Position numbers and translations under genes: made by a program. A stretch of DNA of 33,655 nucleotides, taken from an uncultured Bacteroidales bacterium (GTDB lineage Bacteria; Bacteroidota; Bacteroidia; Bacteroidales; GWA2-32-17). The notes beneath the pieces are model-generated. The model had not been told where the DNA came from and ran no database searches. It was given only the letters and a program-made list of their open reading frames with translations. Of this stretch, positions 24,557 to 33,428 are shown piece after piece; position 1 is the stretch's first letter, and each line of letters starts with the position of its first letter. The stretch covers positions 1-33,655 of the forward strand of contig CALGPK010000048.1 in NCBI GenBank assembly GCA_937960415.1. The letters run 5' to 3'.

Positions 24557-24590
24557 TTTTTAAAAATAAAAATGCCACCTCAAAGGTGGC
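24557..24590 (-). terminator. intrinsic terminator of the outer-membrane protein gene
   Basis: A perfect 7-bp stem GCCACCT/AGGTGGC (24574-24590) with a 3-nt loop is followed on the minus strand by ATTTTTATTTTT. It lies 80 nt downstream of the gene at 24670 and isolates it from the thiamine operon. Confidence 0.85.
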
Positions 24591-24669
24591 TTTAAATTTT
24601 TAATTTAACACATTATTTTACGCAAAGAACTCTATTGCGTAAATTGAGTTTAGAGAATATCCTTCGAAA

Positions 24670-25182
24670 TTATCTACGTCTTTTCTTTTTTCCGCCTCTA
24701 CTATCATCGAGCCAGAAACCAAGTCGAAATCCAAAGTTTTCGCCATGAAATATTTTATATTGAATATTTTCGTAGCGTACCGAAAAATCGACATTACCGG
24801 ATCGGAAACCGCCACCCAATGCAAAACTGAAATAAGTACCACTGCCCGAAATGGTTATAATAGAATTACTTTTCCTAAAATAATAATATAAAAATCCAAG
24901 ATTAGCAAAAGGATAAAATCCATTGTTTGAACCACTTACATAATACCTTGCTTCGCCCATAATGGGAATTTGAATATAAGTACCACCACCTGTAAAAAAT
25001 CGAAGACCAGCATTTCCACCGGCATAAAATCCATCACTCAATTCGGAAAGCAGACCCCCCGATACACCTATGTAAGGAGAACCGGAAAATTTTGTGTTCA
25101 TAACTAAATCACCATTAATAACCTGCGAAAACACTGTTTTGCAAAATAAAGCAATAACGCCTAATGCAATAACTTTTTTCAT
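24670..25182 (-). CDS. small outer-membrane beta-barrel protein, function unknown
   Basis: About 170 residues after start correction. A signal peptide MKKVIALGVIALFCKTVFSQ begins at 25182; the longer frame to 25206 would start at or before the predicted transcription start. The mature part alternates Gly and aromatic residues as in OmpW/OMP_b-brl type barrels (YIGVSGGLL, FYAGGNAGLRFF, YFSFALGGGFRSG, FSVRYENIQYKIF, FGFRLGFWL). The end, DDSRGGKKKRRR, is strongly basic, which is odd for a barrel whose last residue is normally aromatic; FGFRLGFWL just before it may be the last strand. It is monocistronic, with its own promoter and terminator. Confidence 0.75.
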   Translation of the reverse strand: MKKVIALGVIALFCKTVFSQVINGDLVMNTKFSGSPYIGVSGGLLSELSDGFYAGGNAGLRFFTGGGTYIQIPIMGEARYYVSGSNNGFYPFANLGFLYYYFRKSNSIITISGSGTYFSFALGGGFRSGNVDFSVRYENIQYKIFHGENFGFRLGFWLDDSRGGKKKRRR

Positions 25183-25207
25183 AAGAACAATTTTTTTAGT
25201 TAGCATG

Positions 25208-25239
25208 TAAAAATAATAGATATTTTTTTTTTTTACAAA
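25208..25239 (-). promoter_or_regulatory. promoter of the outer-membrane protein gene
   Basis: Minus strand: TTTG (25239-25236), a 20-nt spacer and TATTTTTA (25215-25208), one mismatch from TAnnTTTG. A start near 25203 supports the ATG at 25182. The rest of the gap to 25495 is AT-rich and shows no gene or RNA that I recognise. Confidence 0.45.
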
Positions 25240-25495
25240 TTTTTAAATTCATTTTTTACAGAACAAATAATTAACAGAATTGTATAAATTTATCTCAATG
25301 GTTAGAAAGGAAAATATACTTTTCCATTTTACTGTGGCTGTGCCAGATAAGTAATATTTCTAAATATGGAGATCGATGGATTTGCACTATCTGATAGTTC
25401 TTAATTTGGGTTTATGCAACTGAAAATGTTTTGTTGCATTATGTTTAATCAATCGATAATCATTTTTTATAATTTCTAATTAAATAATTACGAGT

Positions 25496-26518
25496 TTAAA
25501 TATTTAACTTTGCAAAAGGAACCACATCTAATGAAGAAAATGTTTTTTTTAAATATTTGTAGTATCCAGCAATTGCAATCATAGCAGCATTGTCGGTAGT
25601 ATATTTTATGGGTGGGATAAAAACCCGAATGCCCTTTTGTTCGAGTGTTGCAAACTGTTTTCTGATTTCAGAATTTGCCGAAACACCTCCACTTAAACTT
25701 ATACAACGAATGTTAGTTTGTTCTATTGCTTTTAATGTTTTTTCCATTAATATTTCGACAATTGCCTGTTGATATGATGCACACAAATCGTTTAAATTTT
25801 GTATAACAAATTGGTTGTTTTTTCTCAATTCTTCTTTTAAAAAATAAAGCAATGAGGTTTTCAACCCGCTAAAACTAAAATTCAAATCTGCCACAGCAGG
25901 TTTTGGGAAATAAAAACGCCTGGCATTGCCAGGTTTAGCATAATGATCGATAATAGGACCTCCGGGATATCCGAAACCCAACAATTTAGCAGCCTTATCG
26001 AAAGCTTCGCCGGCAGCATCGTCAATGGTCGAGCCAAGTATGGTCATATCGTAAGGGCTATTAACCCTAACTATTTGCGTATGTCCTCCTGAGATAAGTA
26101 AACACAGATGTGGAAAATCCGGAAAATTTTTATCACTGTCATTTTCGATTATAAAATGCGACAATACATGACCATGCAAATGATTAACTTCAATCAACGG
26201 GACAGCAAGTGCTATCGAAAGCCCTTTTGCAAAGGACGATCCCACCATAAGCGACCCAAGCAATCCAGGACCATTGGTAAAAGCAATGGCGTTAACGTCG
26301 GATAATTTAATATTAGCCTGTTTTAAAGCCTCAGAAAGCACCGGTATTATGTTCATCTGATGCGCACGCGAGGCCAATTCAGGTACAACACCACCGTATT
26401 TTTTATGCACTTCCTGGCTTGCTATTACATTGCTCAGAAGTCGCTGGTTTTCTGTAATCGCTACAGACGTATCGTCGCACGAAGACTCTATTCCCAGGAT
26501 AATTGCTTTATGGCTCAA
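25496..26518 (-). CDS. tsaD: tRNA N6-adenosine threonylcarbamoyltransferase
   Basis: Universal enzyme installing t6A at position 37 of ANN-decoding tRNAs. Motifs: ILGIESSCDDTSVAI, the metal-binding NHLHGHVLSH, LCLLISGGHTQIV, DDAAGEAFDKAAKLLG, LNFSFSGLKT, SLSGGVSANS and YTTDNAAMIA. The frame has an ATG at 26569, but family members begin just before the ILGIESSCD block, and a -7 box sits inside that extra segment. I therefore place the start at the TTG at 26518 (TTG AGC CAT AAA), giving 340 residues. It diverges from the TamB-like gene within about 30 bp. Confidence 0.92.
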   Translation of the reverse strand: MSHKAIILGIESSCDDTSVAITENQRLLSNVIASQEVHKKYGGVVPELASRAHQMNIIPVLSEALKQANIKLSDVNAIAFTNGPGLLGSLMVGSSFAKGLSIALAVPLIEVNHLHGHVLSHFIIENDSDKNFPDFPHLCLLISGGHTQIVRVNSPYDMTILGSTIDDAAGEAFDKAAKLLGFGYPGGPIIDHYAKPGNARRFYFPKPAVADLNFSFSGLKTSLLYFLKEELRKNNQFVIQNLNDLCASYQQAIVEILMEKTLKAIEQTNIRCISLSGGVSANSEIRKQFATLEQKGIRVFIPPIKYTTDNAAMIAIAGYYKYLKKTFSSLDVVPFAKLNI

Positions 26519-26532
26519 AATAATTAACTTTG
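26503..26532 (+). promoter_or_regulatory. promoter of the TamB-like gene
   Basis: TTG at 26503-26505, a 19-nt spacer and TAACTTTG at 26525-26532, all inside or at the edge of the tsaD 5' end. The predicted start is around 26538, downstream of the only conventional start codon available to the TamB-like frame. Confidence 0.55.
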
Positions 26533-26545
26533 CAAAAATTTCTGG

Positions 26546-26553
26546 CAAAATTA
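26546..26553 (-). promoter_or_regulatory. -7 box of tsaD
   Basis: TAATTTTG on the minus strand (26553-26546) predicts a transcript starting near 26538, with a 20-nt leader before TTG 26518. No good -33 is seen. It faces the TamB-like promoter. Confidence 0.45.
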
Positions 26554-29500
26554 GCAAAAAAAGACGCATACTAATTTATCCACTGGCAATATTGTTTGTT
26601 ATATTGCTGAGTATTTTCATTATTCTCAAAAGCCCACCAGTACAAACTTTTATTACACAAATCGTTGCTAAAAAAATATCGGAACAATTGAAGACGCAGA
26701 TTCATATCGAAAGCGTCGATTTTACTTTTTTTAAAACTTTTATTTTACATCATGTATATATCGAAGATCAAACAGGCGATACACTTTTATTTATTCGACA
26801 CCTTAAAGTCGATTTAAACGACTTCTCTTTTAAACAAAAAAAAATCGTAATAGACGAAATAGCACTTACTCAGCCTACCATTAAATTAAAACAACTCAAC
26901 GATAGCCTGACCAATTTTCAGTTTTTAATTGATGCTCTTGCCAATACTTCTCAAACCACAGACACTACTTCGTACACGATACTTGTGAAAAAATTTCGTA
27001 TGATACTTGCCAATTTTCGGTTTGACGATAAAACTATTCCACACAGCCGTACTAAGGAAATTGATTTTAATCATCTACACATTCGCAAAATAAACCTTAA
27101 CATTGATTCCATCTACTTAAACGATAGTATTACATTTTCGATAAAACGCATATCATTTCTGGAACAATCAGGTTTTTCGCTCAACCATTTATCGTGCAAA
27201 GGGACATTTAATCAGAATGGTATATTTTTGCAACAACTTTCATTGCTAACTCCCAATAGCATTTTACGAGCCCGGCATTTTTCGCTCGAAACGCCTGAAC
27301 TATACAGTTTTAGAAATTTCGTGGAAAAAGTTCGTTTCAACATAGATTTTTTGCCATCGAAAATACATAGTAACGATCTTTCGTTTTTTGCTGACATTTT
27401 AAGTCCCATTAATCGTTTTGTATATTTTGCCGGTAAAGTTAAAGGACCACTTGCTTCTTTGCGATTTCGTGATTTTCAAATAAAACATCGGCAATATACT
27501 TTCATTAAAGGCAATTACGACATAGACGGACTTATCGTTTCGAATAACCCTTTTCTCTCGCTTCGTTTGACGAAGTTAACAACTCATCCCGCCGAAATTG
27601 ATAATTTATCATTTCACGGTGGCACATTAACTATTCCAGAAGAAATTAAACGCATGGGAACCCTTTATTTTAAAGGAGAGCTTTCGGGCTTTATTAACGA
27701 TTTTGTAGTTTATGGGAAATGTCAAACCAATTTAGGCAATATTAAATCGGACATTACGCTTAAATACGATACACTCAAAAAAAGCACCAAAATAAACGGT
27801 TACCTGGCTCTTTATGATTTTGCCATTGGGCAAATCATACAGCAATACCCTATCATCAAAAATACCAGTTTAGAAATTAACGTTTCAGTAGATATTTTTA
27901 AAAATAATGTTAAAGGTAATGCCAAAGGGACTATTCGCATGCTCGACTTTAACAACTATAATTATCAAAACATTTTGATTGATGGCAGCTTTACTGAAAA
28001 ATTATTCGACGGCAATTTACAACTCAACGATCCCAATATAAAACTCGATTTTTTAGGAAAAATAGACTATTCCGATAAAATCCCTGTTTTCAACTTTATG
28101 GCCGATGTTCAAAAAGCAAAACTAAACAAGATAAACCTTATACATCCCGATTCAAACATTACCATTTCGTTTTTACTTGATGCCAGAATTCGGGGACTTA
28201 ATCTCGACGAATTGCAAGGAAATATCGATCTTTATCAGGTTACTTACGAACATTTAAACACATATCACTTCCCCTTCATTCACTTTTCTGCTTCGAGCAA
28301 CAATGGTAAAAAAGAATTAATGTTTGATTCAGATATTTTAAAAGCCTCTATAAACGGACATTTTCAATACAATAATACATTATACTCTTTGCAGAATATT
28401 ATTTCGCACTATTTGCCATCGTACAACATCGTACAAATACCTAAAAAGCATAAACACGATGAAAATTTTGAGGCACAATTATTTGTAAAATTCAATAACC
28501 AATGTAGTTTTTTAAAAGAAATTTTGCCCGAATTGACCATTGCCAATAACACCCAAATTGACCTTAAACTATCCTATCCACAAGAAATTCGTTGCTCCAT
28601 AAAAAGCGACTCCATTACATATAATCAAATAAAAATTTTCAATGCCCAGGTTGAACTTATAAATAACAAAAATCTTTTAGAAACCAGATTTAACTGTAAG
28701 CAATTTTGCCCGAATAAAAGCTTGTTCTTAAACGACCTTAACTCTAAAATACTGAGCCACAACGATCAAAACGAACTTTACATTACATGGAACAACAACG
28801 ATAGTCTGATAGGCGATGCTGAGCTTTCGGCTATTCTGACTTTACAAAACAAACAAGTCGATATTACATTCACACCTTCTAGAATCTTTTTTAATCATGC
28901 CAACTGGTACATCAACGATGGTAACCTTGTAATAAACGATAGCAACATTTTCGTTCGAAACACCATTATCAACGAAAGCCAACAATACTTTATGCTTCAT
29001 GGTTTACTTGGTAAAAAAATTACCGACACACTCCATTTGTACATGAGTGAATTTCAGATGTCAACGCTAAATCCTTTTTTGCAAAATCAATCTATTTCAT
29101 TAAACGGCATAATAGATGGCAACATTAAAATAATTAAAGCTTTAGAAAAACCCATTTTGTGGAGTGATATTTATGTTCAAAAGCTTCAAATCAATAGTGA
29201 AGATCTGGGCGATTTAAAACTAATTGCCGAATGGAATGACGAAAAACAAGAATTACAATATCAAGCCAACGCATATCGTGGAAATATTCAAACCTTACAA
29301 ATTCAAGGCACCTACGACCAACATCGACAAATAGATGCTATGATAAAACTCGACAAATGGCGTTTACAAGTTCTTGAGCCCATGCTTAGCTCTTTTGCCA
29401 AAGATATTCGTGGAATTGCGTCGGGAACCATTAGCGTTAAAGGCACAACACAAAAGCCTATACTAAATGGCAAAGTAGAATTAATGAAAACAGCCTTTAC

Positions 29501-30932
29501 CATTCCATTCCTTAACACGCGATACAATTTCACTGGCGAAGTAGATATTCAAAAAGATGCTTTTAGCATAAAAGAAATAGATATTTACGACGAGGAGGCA
29601 AATAAAGCCCGTTTGACAGGAAAAATAACTCACAATAATTTTACTGCCTTCAACATCGATCTATTGCTCAATAGCAATCGATTTTTATTTATGAATACCC
29701 ATTATAGCGATACCAGCCTTTTTTATGGATCTGTATATGCCTCTGGCATGGTCAATATCAAAGGCAATTTCGACCAAATCGACATTTTTGCAAATGTACA
29801 AACCGAAAAAGGAACTAAATTTAATTTAAATCTCGAAAGTGCAACAGAAATTTCGCAAAACGATTTTATTCAAATTGTAAACAAGCAAACTCGCCCAGAA
29901 AACATTATCCGACCAAATGTAAATCCTGCGTCTGGTTTAAATTTAACATTTAACATTCAGGCCACACCCGAGGCAAATGTTCAACTAATATTCGATTCTA
30001 AAGTTGGCGACATTATTAAATCGCAAGGTAGTGGTAATCTTAGACTCGAGCTTAAACCCAATGGCGACTTTCTGATATTTGGCAATTATATCATTACGCA
30101 AGGCGATTATCTTTTTACATTGCAAAATGTAATCAACAAAAGGTTCGAAGTACAACCGGGTTCTACTGTTTCGTTTAATGGTGATCCGTTAAGTGCCATC
30201 TTAGATATTAAAGCCTCATATAACCTTCGTACCAGCCTTTACGAACTTATGCTCGACTCTGCTTACAAAAACCGTGTTCCAGTTTCGTGCGAGCTAAGCA
30301 TGAAAAACAAACTGCTCAATCCATTGCTCCAATTTAACATCGTAATACCCAATGCCGACAGTCGTGTTGAAGGGGTATTGTCGTCTTTATCAGACGAAGA
30401 AGTCAACAAACAAGTTATTTCGCTACTGGTGCTCAATCGTTTTGTTACCCCCGAAAGCTATAAAAGTGGTATTAAAACAGTGGAATACAGCAGCTCCAAC
30501 GCCCTTGGGGTTAATTCATCTGAACTCTTAACCAATCAGCTCAATCACTGGCTCTCGCAGATCTCAAAAACAGTCAATTTGGGAGTCAACTACCGACCCG
30601 GTGATGTAATAACCAACGAGGAAATCGAACTGGCTTTAAATACACAAATCCTTAACGACCGAATAACCATCAACACCAATCTTGGCGTTTCGAATAGCAC
30701 TCAGGGCGAAACTTCGACGCTCATCGGCGATTTTGACATAGAGGCTAAGCTCAACAAATCAGGTAAATTAAGAGCCAAGGGTTTTAACCGTACTAACACC
30801 AACATTTTAAAAGACACCTCGCCATATACACAGGGAATTGGAATCTTTTACAGAGAAGAATTCGATTCGTGGGAACAATTGTTTAAAAATTACTGGAAAA
30901 TGGTATTCGCACGAAAAGAAGAAAAAAATTAA
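26550..30932 (+). CDS. TamB-domain translocation/assembly protein
   Basis: A very large (about 1460-residue) inner-membrane-anchored periplasmic protein of the TamB/AsmA superfamily, implicated in outer-membrane biogenesis or lipid transport. A basic stretch SKKRR and one membrane anchor (LIYPLAILFVILLSIFIIL) are followed by over 1300 residues of repetitive beta-strand sequence. The conserved TamB C-terminus is recognisable: GNLRLELKPNGDFLIFGNY, QGDYLFTLQNVINKRFEVQPG, LDIKASYNLR, SLLVLNRF, LGVNYRPGD and ITINTNLGVS. The frame is open back to a TTG at 26430, but those 40 codons are antisense to the conserved start of tsaD. No ATG, GTG or TTG lies between 26433 and the anchor, so 26550 (ATT AGC AAA) is a tentative start. 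Confidence 0.88.
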   Translation: MSKKRRILIYPLAILFVILLSIFIILKSPPVQTFITQIVAKKISEQLKTQIHIESVDFTFFKTFILHHVYIEDQTGDTLLFIRHLKVDLNDFSFKQKKIVIDEIALTQPTIKLKQLNDSLTNFQFLIDALANTSQTTDTTSYTILVKKFRMILANFRFDDKTIPHSRTKEIDFNHLHIRKINLNIDSIYLNDSITFSIKRISFLEQSGFSLNHLSCKGTFNQNGIFLQQLSLLTPNSILRARHFSLETPELYSFRNFVEKVRFNIDFLPSKIHSNDLSFFADILSPINRFVYFAGKVKGPLASLRFRDFQIKHRQYTFIKGNYDIDGLIVSNNPFLSLRLTKLTTHPAEIDNLSFHGGTLTIPEEIKRMGTLYFKGELSGFINDFVVYGKCQTNLGNIKSDITLKYDTLKKSTKINGYLALYDFAIGQIIQQYPIIKNTSLEINVSVDIFKNNVKGNAKGTIRMLDFNNYNYQNILIDGSFTEKLFDGNLQLNDPNIKLDFLGKIDYSDKIPVFNFMADVQKAKLNKINLIHPDSNITISFLLDARIRGLNLDELQGNIDLYQVTYEHLNTYHFPFIHFSASSNNGKKELMFDSDILKASINGHFQYNNTLYSLQNIISHYLPSYNIVQIPKKHKHDENFEAQLFVKFNNQCSFLKEILPELTIANNTQIDLKLSYPQEIRCSIKSDSITYNQIKIFNAQVELINNKNLLETRFNCKQFCPNKSLFLNDLNSKILSHNDQNELYITWNNNDSLIGDAELSAILTLQNKQVDITFTPSRIFFNHANWYINDGNLVINDSNIFVRNTIINESQQYFMLHGLLGKKITDTLHLYMSEFQMSTLNPFLQNQSISLNGIIDGNIKIIKALEKPILWSDIYVQKLQINSEDLGDLKLIAEWNDEKQELQYQANAYRGNIQTLQIQGTYDQHRQIDAMIKLDKWRLQVLEPMLSSFAKDIRGIASGTISVKGTTQKPILNGKVELMKTAFTIPFLNTRYNFTGEVDIQKDAFSIKEIDIYDEEANKARLTGKITHNNFTAFNIDLLLNSNRFLFMNTHYSDTSLFYGSVYASGMVNIKGNFDQIDIFANVQTEKGTKFNLNLESATEISQNDFIQIVNKQTRPENIIRPNVNPASGLNLTFNIQATPEANVQLIFDSKVGDIIKSQGSGNLRLELKPNGDFLIFGNYIITQGDYLFTLQNVINKRFEVQPGSTVSFNGDPLSAILDIKASYNLRTSLYELMLDSAYKNRVPVSCELSMKNKLLNPLLQFNIVIPNADSRVEGVLSSLSDEEVNKQVISLLVLNRFVTPESYKSGIKTVEYSSSNALGVNSSELLTNQLNHWLSQISKTVNLGVNYRPGDVITNEEIELALNTQILNDRITINTNLGVSNSTQGETSTLIGDFDIEAKLNKSGKLRAKGFNRTNTNILKDTSPYTQGIGIFYREEFDSWEQLFKNYWKMVFARKEEKN

Positions 30933-30966
30933 CCCCCCCCTTATACTACTTATAAAATAAAATAGG

Positions 30967-33255
30967 TTAAATATTCTGCATTATATCCTGAAAAATAGAA
31001 TCATTTTCGGGTATTTCCACTCGTTTAACCGAATGAACACCTTTTAGGCGTTTGATTTTATTAATTAGTTCCGACAAATCGTAAGCATCGTGAATATAAA
31101 GGTCAATAATTCCGGTAAAAATACCATGATTTGCATCAAACAAAATCGACTTCATATTGATTTCCAGTTCGTTCGATAATAAGTTGGTGATATTGTGTAC
31201 CACTCCAATATTGTCCACTCCGGTTATTTTTATACGTACAATAAACGACAATACTTTCTTCGACACCCATTCTACGCTTATTATGCGATCGCCAAAATTG
31301 GCCATGTAACGAATTGCCTGTTCGCATTCTTTTTTGTGTATGACAACTTTAGTTGGACTAACCAAATAACCAATAACCTCGTCTCCGGGAATTGGTTTAC
31401 AACACTGTGCTATACTGTAACTTTGCTTTTCTAAATCTTCGTTTAGCACCAGCGTCTTTTTCCTATCAATAGGAACAGGTTTTTCCTGTTGTTCCTGCTT
31501 AGAAGCATCGGACGAGCGAATAAAAGGTAAACGTGAAGTAGTTTTCGATATCTGAATTTTCCAGTAACGAATAAATTTATTGCGACTACGGTGTTGAACA
31601 ATCTTTTTTATTCTGTTAAAATCTGGCTCTTCGGAACCTAACTTATAATATAGATCGTCTTTAGAGCTGGCCCGATATTCGACTAACAATTGTTTAAAAG
31701 CTCTGCTATTTAAGGGTATATTCCATTCCTTAAACTTTTCTTCTAATAATGTCTTTCCCTTTAAAATAAATTTTTTTCTTTCATTTTTAAAATGATCCCT
31801 GATTTTTGATTTTGCTTTGGCAGTAATAACAAAATCGAGCCATTCTTTCTGTGGAGTTTGTATTTCGCTGGTAAGAATTTCTACCTGATCGCCGCTATTT
31901 AATACATGATTTAAAGGTACCAGTTTAAAATTAACTTTTGCTCCGATAGCACGATCTCCTACTTCTGAATGAATGTCGTAAGCAAAATCGAGTGCCGTAC
32001 TCCCCTTAGGTAAGCGTTTCAACAAACCTTTAGGTGTAAATACAAAAATTTCCGATGAAAAAAGATTCATTTTAAATTCGTCGATAAACTCCAATGCATC
32101 TTCGGAATTATTTTCGAGCAATTCGCGAATCTTCTTAATCCATTTATCCAATTCAGACTCCTCACCGCCATCCTTATATTTCCAGTGTGCTGCATAACCC
32201 AGCTCTGCTATTTCGTCCATACGTTTTGAACGTATTTGCACTTCTACCCACCGTCCTAGATGTCCCATAACCGTAGTATGAAGGGCTTCATAACCATTAG
32301 CTTTGGGGTTACTAATCCAATCTCTTAATCTATCCGGTTTTGGTTTGTATATATCGGTTACAATAGAATAAATAGCCCAACATTGAGCTTTCTCGCTCAT
32401 CTCCATATTGGGTTCAAAAACAATTCGAATAGCAAAAATATCGTAAACTTCTTCGAAAGGAACTCCTTTTATTTGCATCTTGTTCCAAATAGAATACACC
32501 GATTTGGGTCTTCCCGAAATTTGATAAGAAAAACCACTTGCACGCAATTGTTCTTCAATAGGCTTACAAAATTCTTTTATATATATCTGTCGTTCCTCCT
32601 CAGAAGCTTCTAATTTTCTTAAAATTTCATTGTATACAGCAGGATGCTGATGTTTAAGCGACAAATCTTCCAGCTCGGTTTTAATTTTATACAAACCCAG
32701 GCGATGAGCAAGCGGGGCATACAAATACAGTGTTTCAGCAACTACCTTCATTTTCTTGTAGTCGGGAACCGCATCCAGTGTTCGCATATTGTGCAATCGA
32801 TCGGCAAGCTTGAGCAATATCACCCTAACATCGTCCGATAAAGTTAACAGCATTTTTCGAAAATTTTCAGCCTGAACCGATTGAGTTCCATGGTCAAACA
32901 CATTCGATATTTTCGTTAGGCCATCTATAATATTAGCTACTTTATCACCAAAAAGCTCACGTATTTCTTCGAGTGTATAATCCGAATCTTCCACTACATC
33001 GTGAAGCAAAGCACAAATAACCGATGTAGCTCCCAGGCCTATTTCCTCGGCAGCAATGCGAGCCACCGCAAGCGGGTGATATAAATAAGGCTCACCACTT
33101 TTGCGACGCATGTTTTCATGAGCCTTAAAAGCTATTTCGTATGCCTTTCTTATTTTTGCCTTATTTTCATCATTATTGCACCGTTGACAAACCTCTAATA
33201 GCTCCTCAAACGTTCTGTCTAATGCTTCTTTTTCCTCAAGTGTAATGTTTGCCAT
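30967..33255 (-). CDS. relA/spoT: bifunctional (p)ppGpp synthetase/hydrolase
   Basis: A 762-residue Rel enzyme of the stringent response. HD hydrolase domain: YLYHPLAVA with H60, LLHDVVEDSD (HD 85-86, ED 89-90) and LADRLHNMRTL, all intact. The synthetase domain (about 235-365) has IFAIRIVF, RLRDWISNPKANGYEALHT and VEVQIRSKRMDEIAE. Then TGS (about 395-460, VFTPKGLLKRLPKGSTALDFAY), a helical part, a zinc-finger/RIS-like region with AQCCKPIPGDEVIGY, and ACT (about 685-760). Both catalytic halves look functional, so this is probably the single long Rel typical of non-proteobacteria. It converges on the TamB-like gene 34 nt away. Confidence 0.95.
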   Translation of the reverse strand: MANITLEEKEALDRTFEELLEVCQRCNNDENKAKIRKAYEIAFKAHENMRRKSGEPYLYHPLAVARIAAEEIGLGATSVICALLHDVVEDSDYTLEEIRELFGDKVANIIDGLTKISNVFDHGTQSVQAENFRKMLLTLSDDVRVILLKLADRLHNMRTLDAVPDYKKMKVVAETLYLYAPLAHRLGLYKIKTELEDLSLKHQHPAVYNEILRKLEASEEERQIYIKEFCKPIEEQLRASGFSYQISGRPKSVYSIWNKMQIKGVPFEEVYDIFAIRIVFEPNMEMSEKAQCWAIYSIVTDIYKPKPDRLRDWISNPKANGYEALHTTVMGHLGRWVEVQIRSKRMDEIAELGYAAHWKYKDGGEESELDKWIKKIRELLENNSEDALEFIDEFKMNLFSSEIFVFTPKGLLKRLPKGSTALDFAYDIHSEVGDRAIGAKVNFKLVPLNHVLNSGDQVEILTSEIQTPQKEWLDFVITAKAKSKIRDHFKNERKKFILKGKTLLEEKFKEWNIPLNSRAFKQLLVEYRASSKDDLYYKLGSEEPDFNRIKKIVQHRSRNKFIRYWKIQISKTTSRLPFIRSSDASKQEQQEKPVPIDRKKTLVLNEDLEKQSYSIAQCCKPIPGDEVIGYLVSPTKVVIHKKECEQAIRYMANFGDRIISVEWVSKKVLSFIVRIKITGVDNIGVVHNITNLLSNELEINMKSILFDANHGIFTGIIDLYIHDAYDLSELINKIKRLKGVHSVKRVEIPENDSIFQDIMQNI

Positions 33256-33275
33256 AGCCTATGTTTGTTTACTTA

Positions 33276-33283
33276 CAAAGTTA
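33276..33283 (-). promoter_or_regulatory. -7 box of the rel gene
   Basis: TAACTTTG on the minus strand (33283-33276), 21 nt before the ATG at 33255. No clear -33 TTG. Confidence 0.45.
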
Positions 33284-33375
33284 GCGAAATAAATTCTTTT
33301 CTTTATCTCTTACCATGTTGTAATTTTAAATAGTTTATTTTGAACTAAATGTATGGTAAAAATTTTTTACATTTT

Positions 33376-33408
33376 TTTGGTTTGAATTTAAAATTTTTTT
33401 TATATTTG
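33376..33408 (+). promoter_or_regulatory. promoter of the last gene
   Basis: TTTG at 33376-33379, a 21-nt spacer and TATATTTG at 33401-33408 give an exact -7 match and a good -33 site, 20 nt before the ATG at 33429. Confidence 0.55.
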
Positions 33409-33428
33409 CAAAAAAACTTACTACAACT

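Noticed and set aside
24618-24842. 74-codon minus-strand frame
   Set aside because: It overlaps the outer-membrane protein gene in another frame and runs past its stop. There is no signal, domain or promoter.
26430-26549. N-terminal 40 codons of the TamB-like frame
   Set aside because: They are antisense to the conserved start of tsaD, precede the likely promoter, and carry no signal or homology. Treated as a frame artefact.
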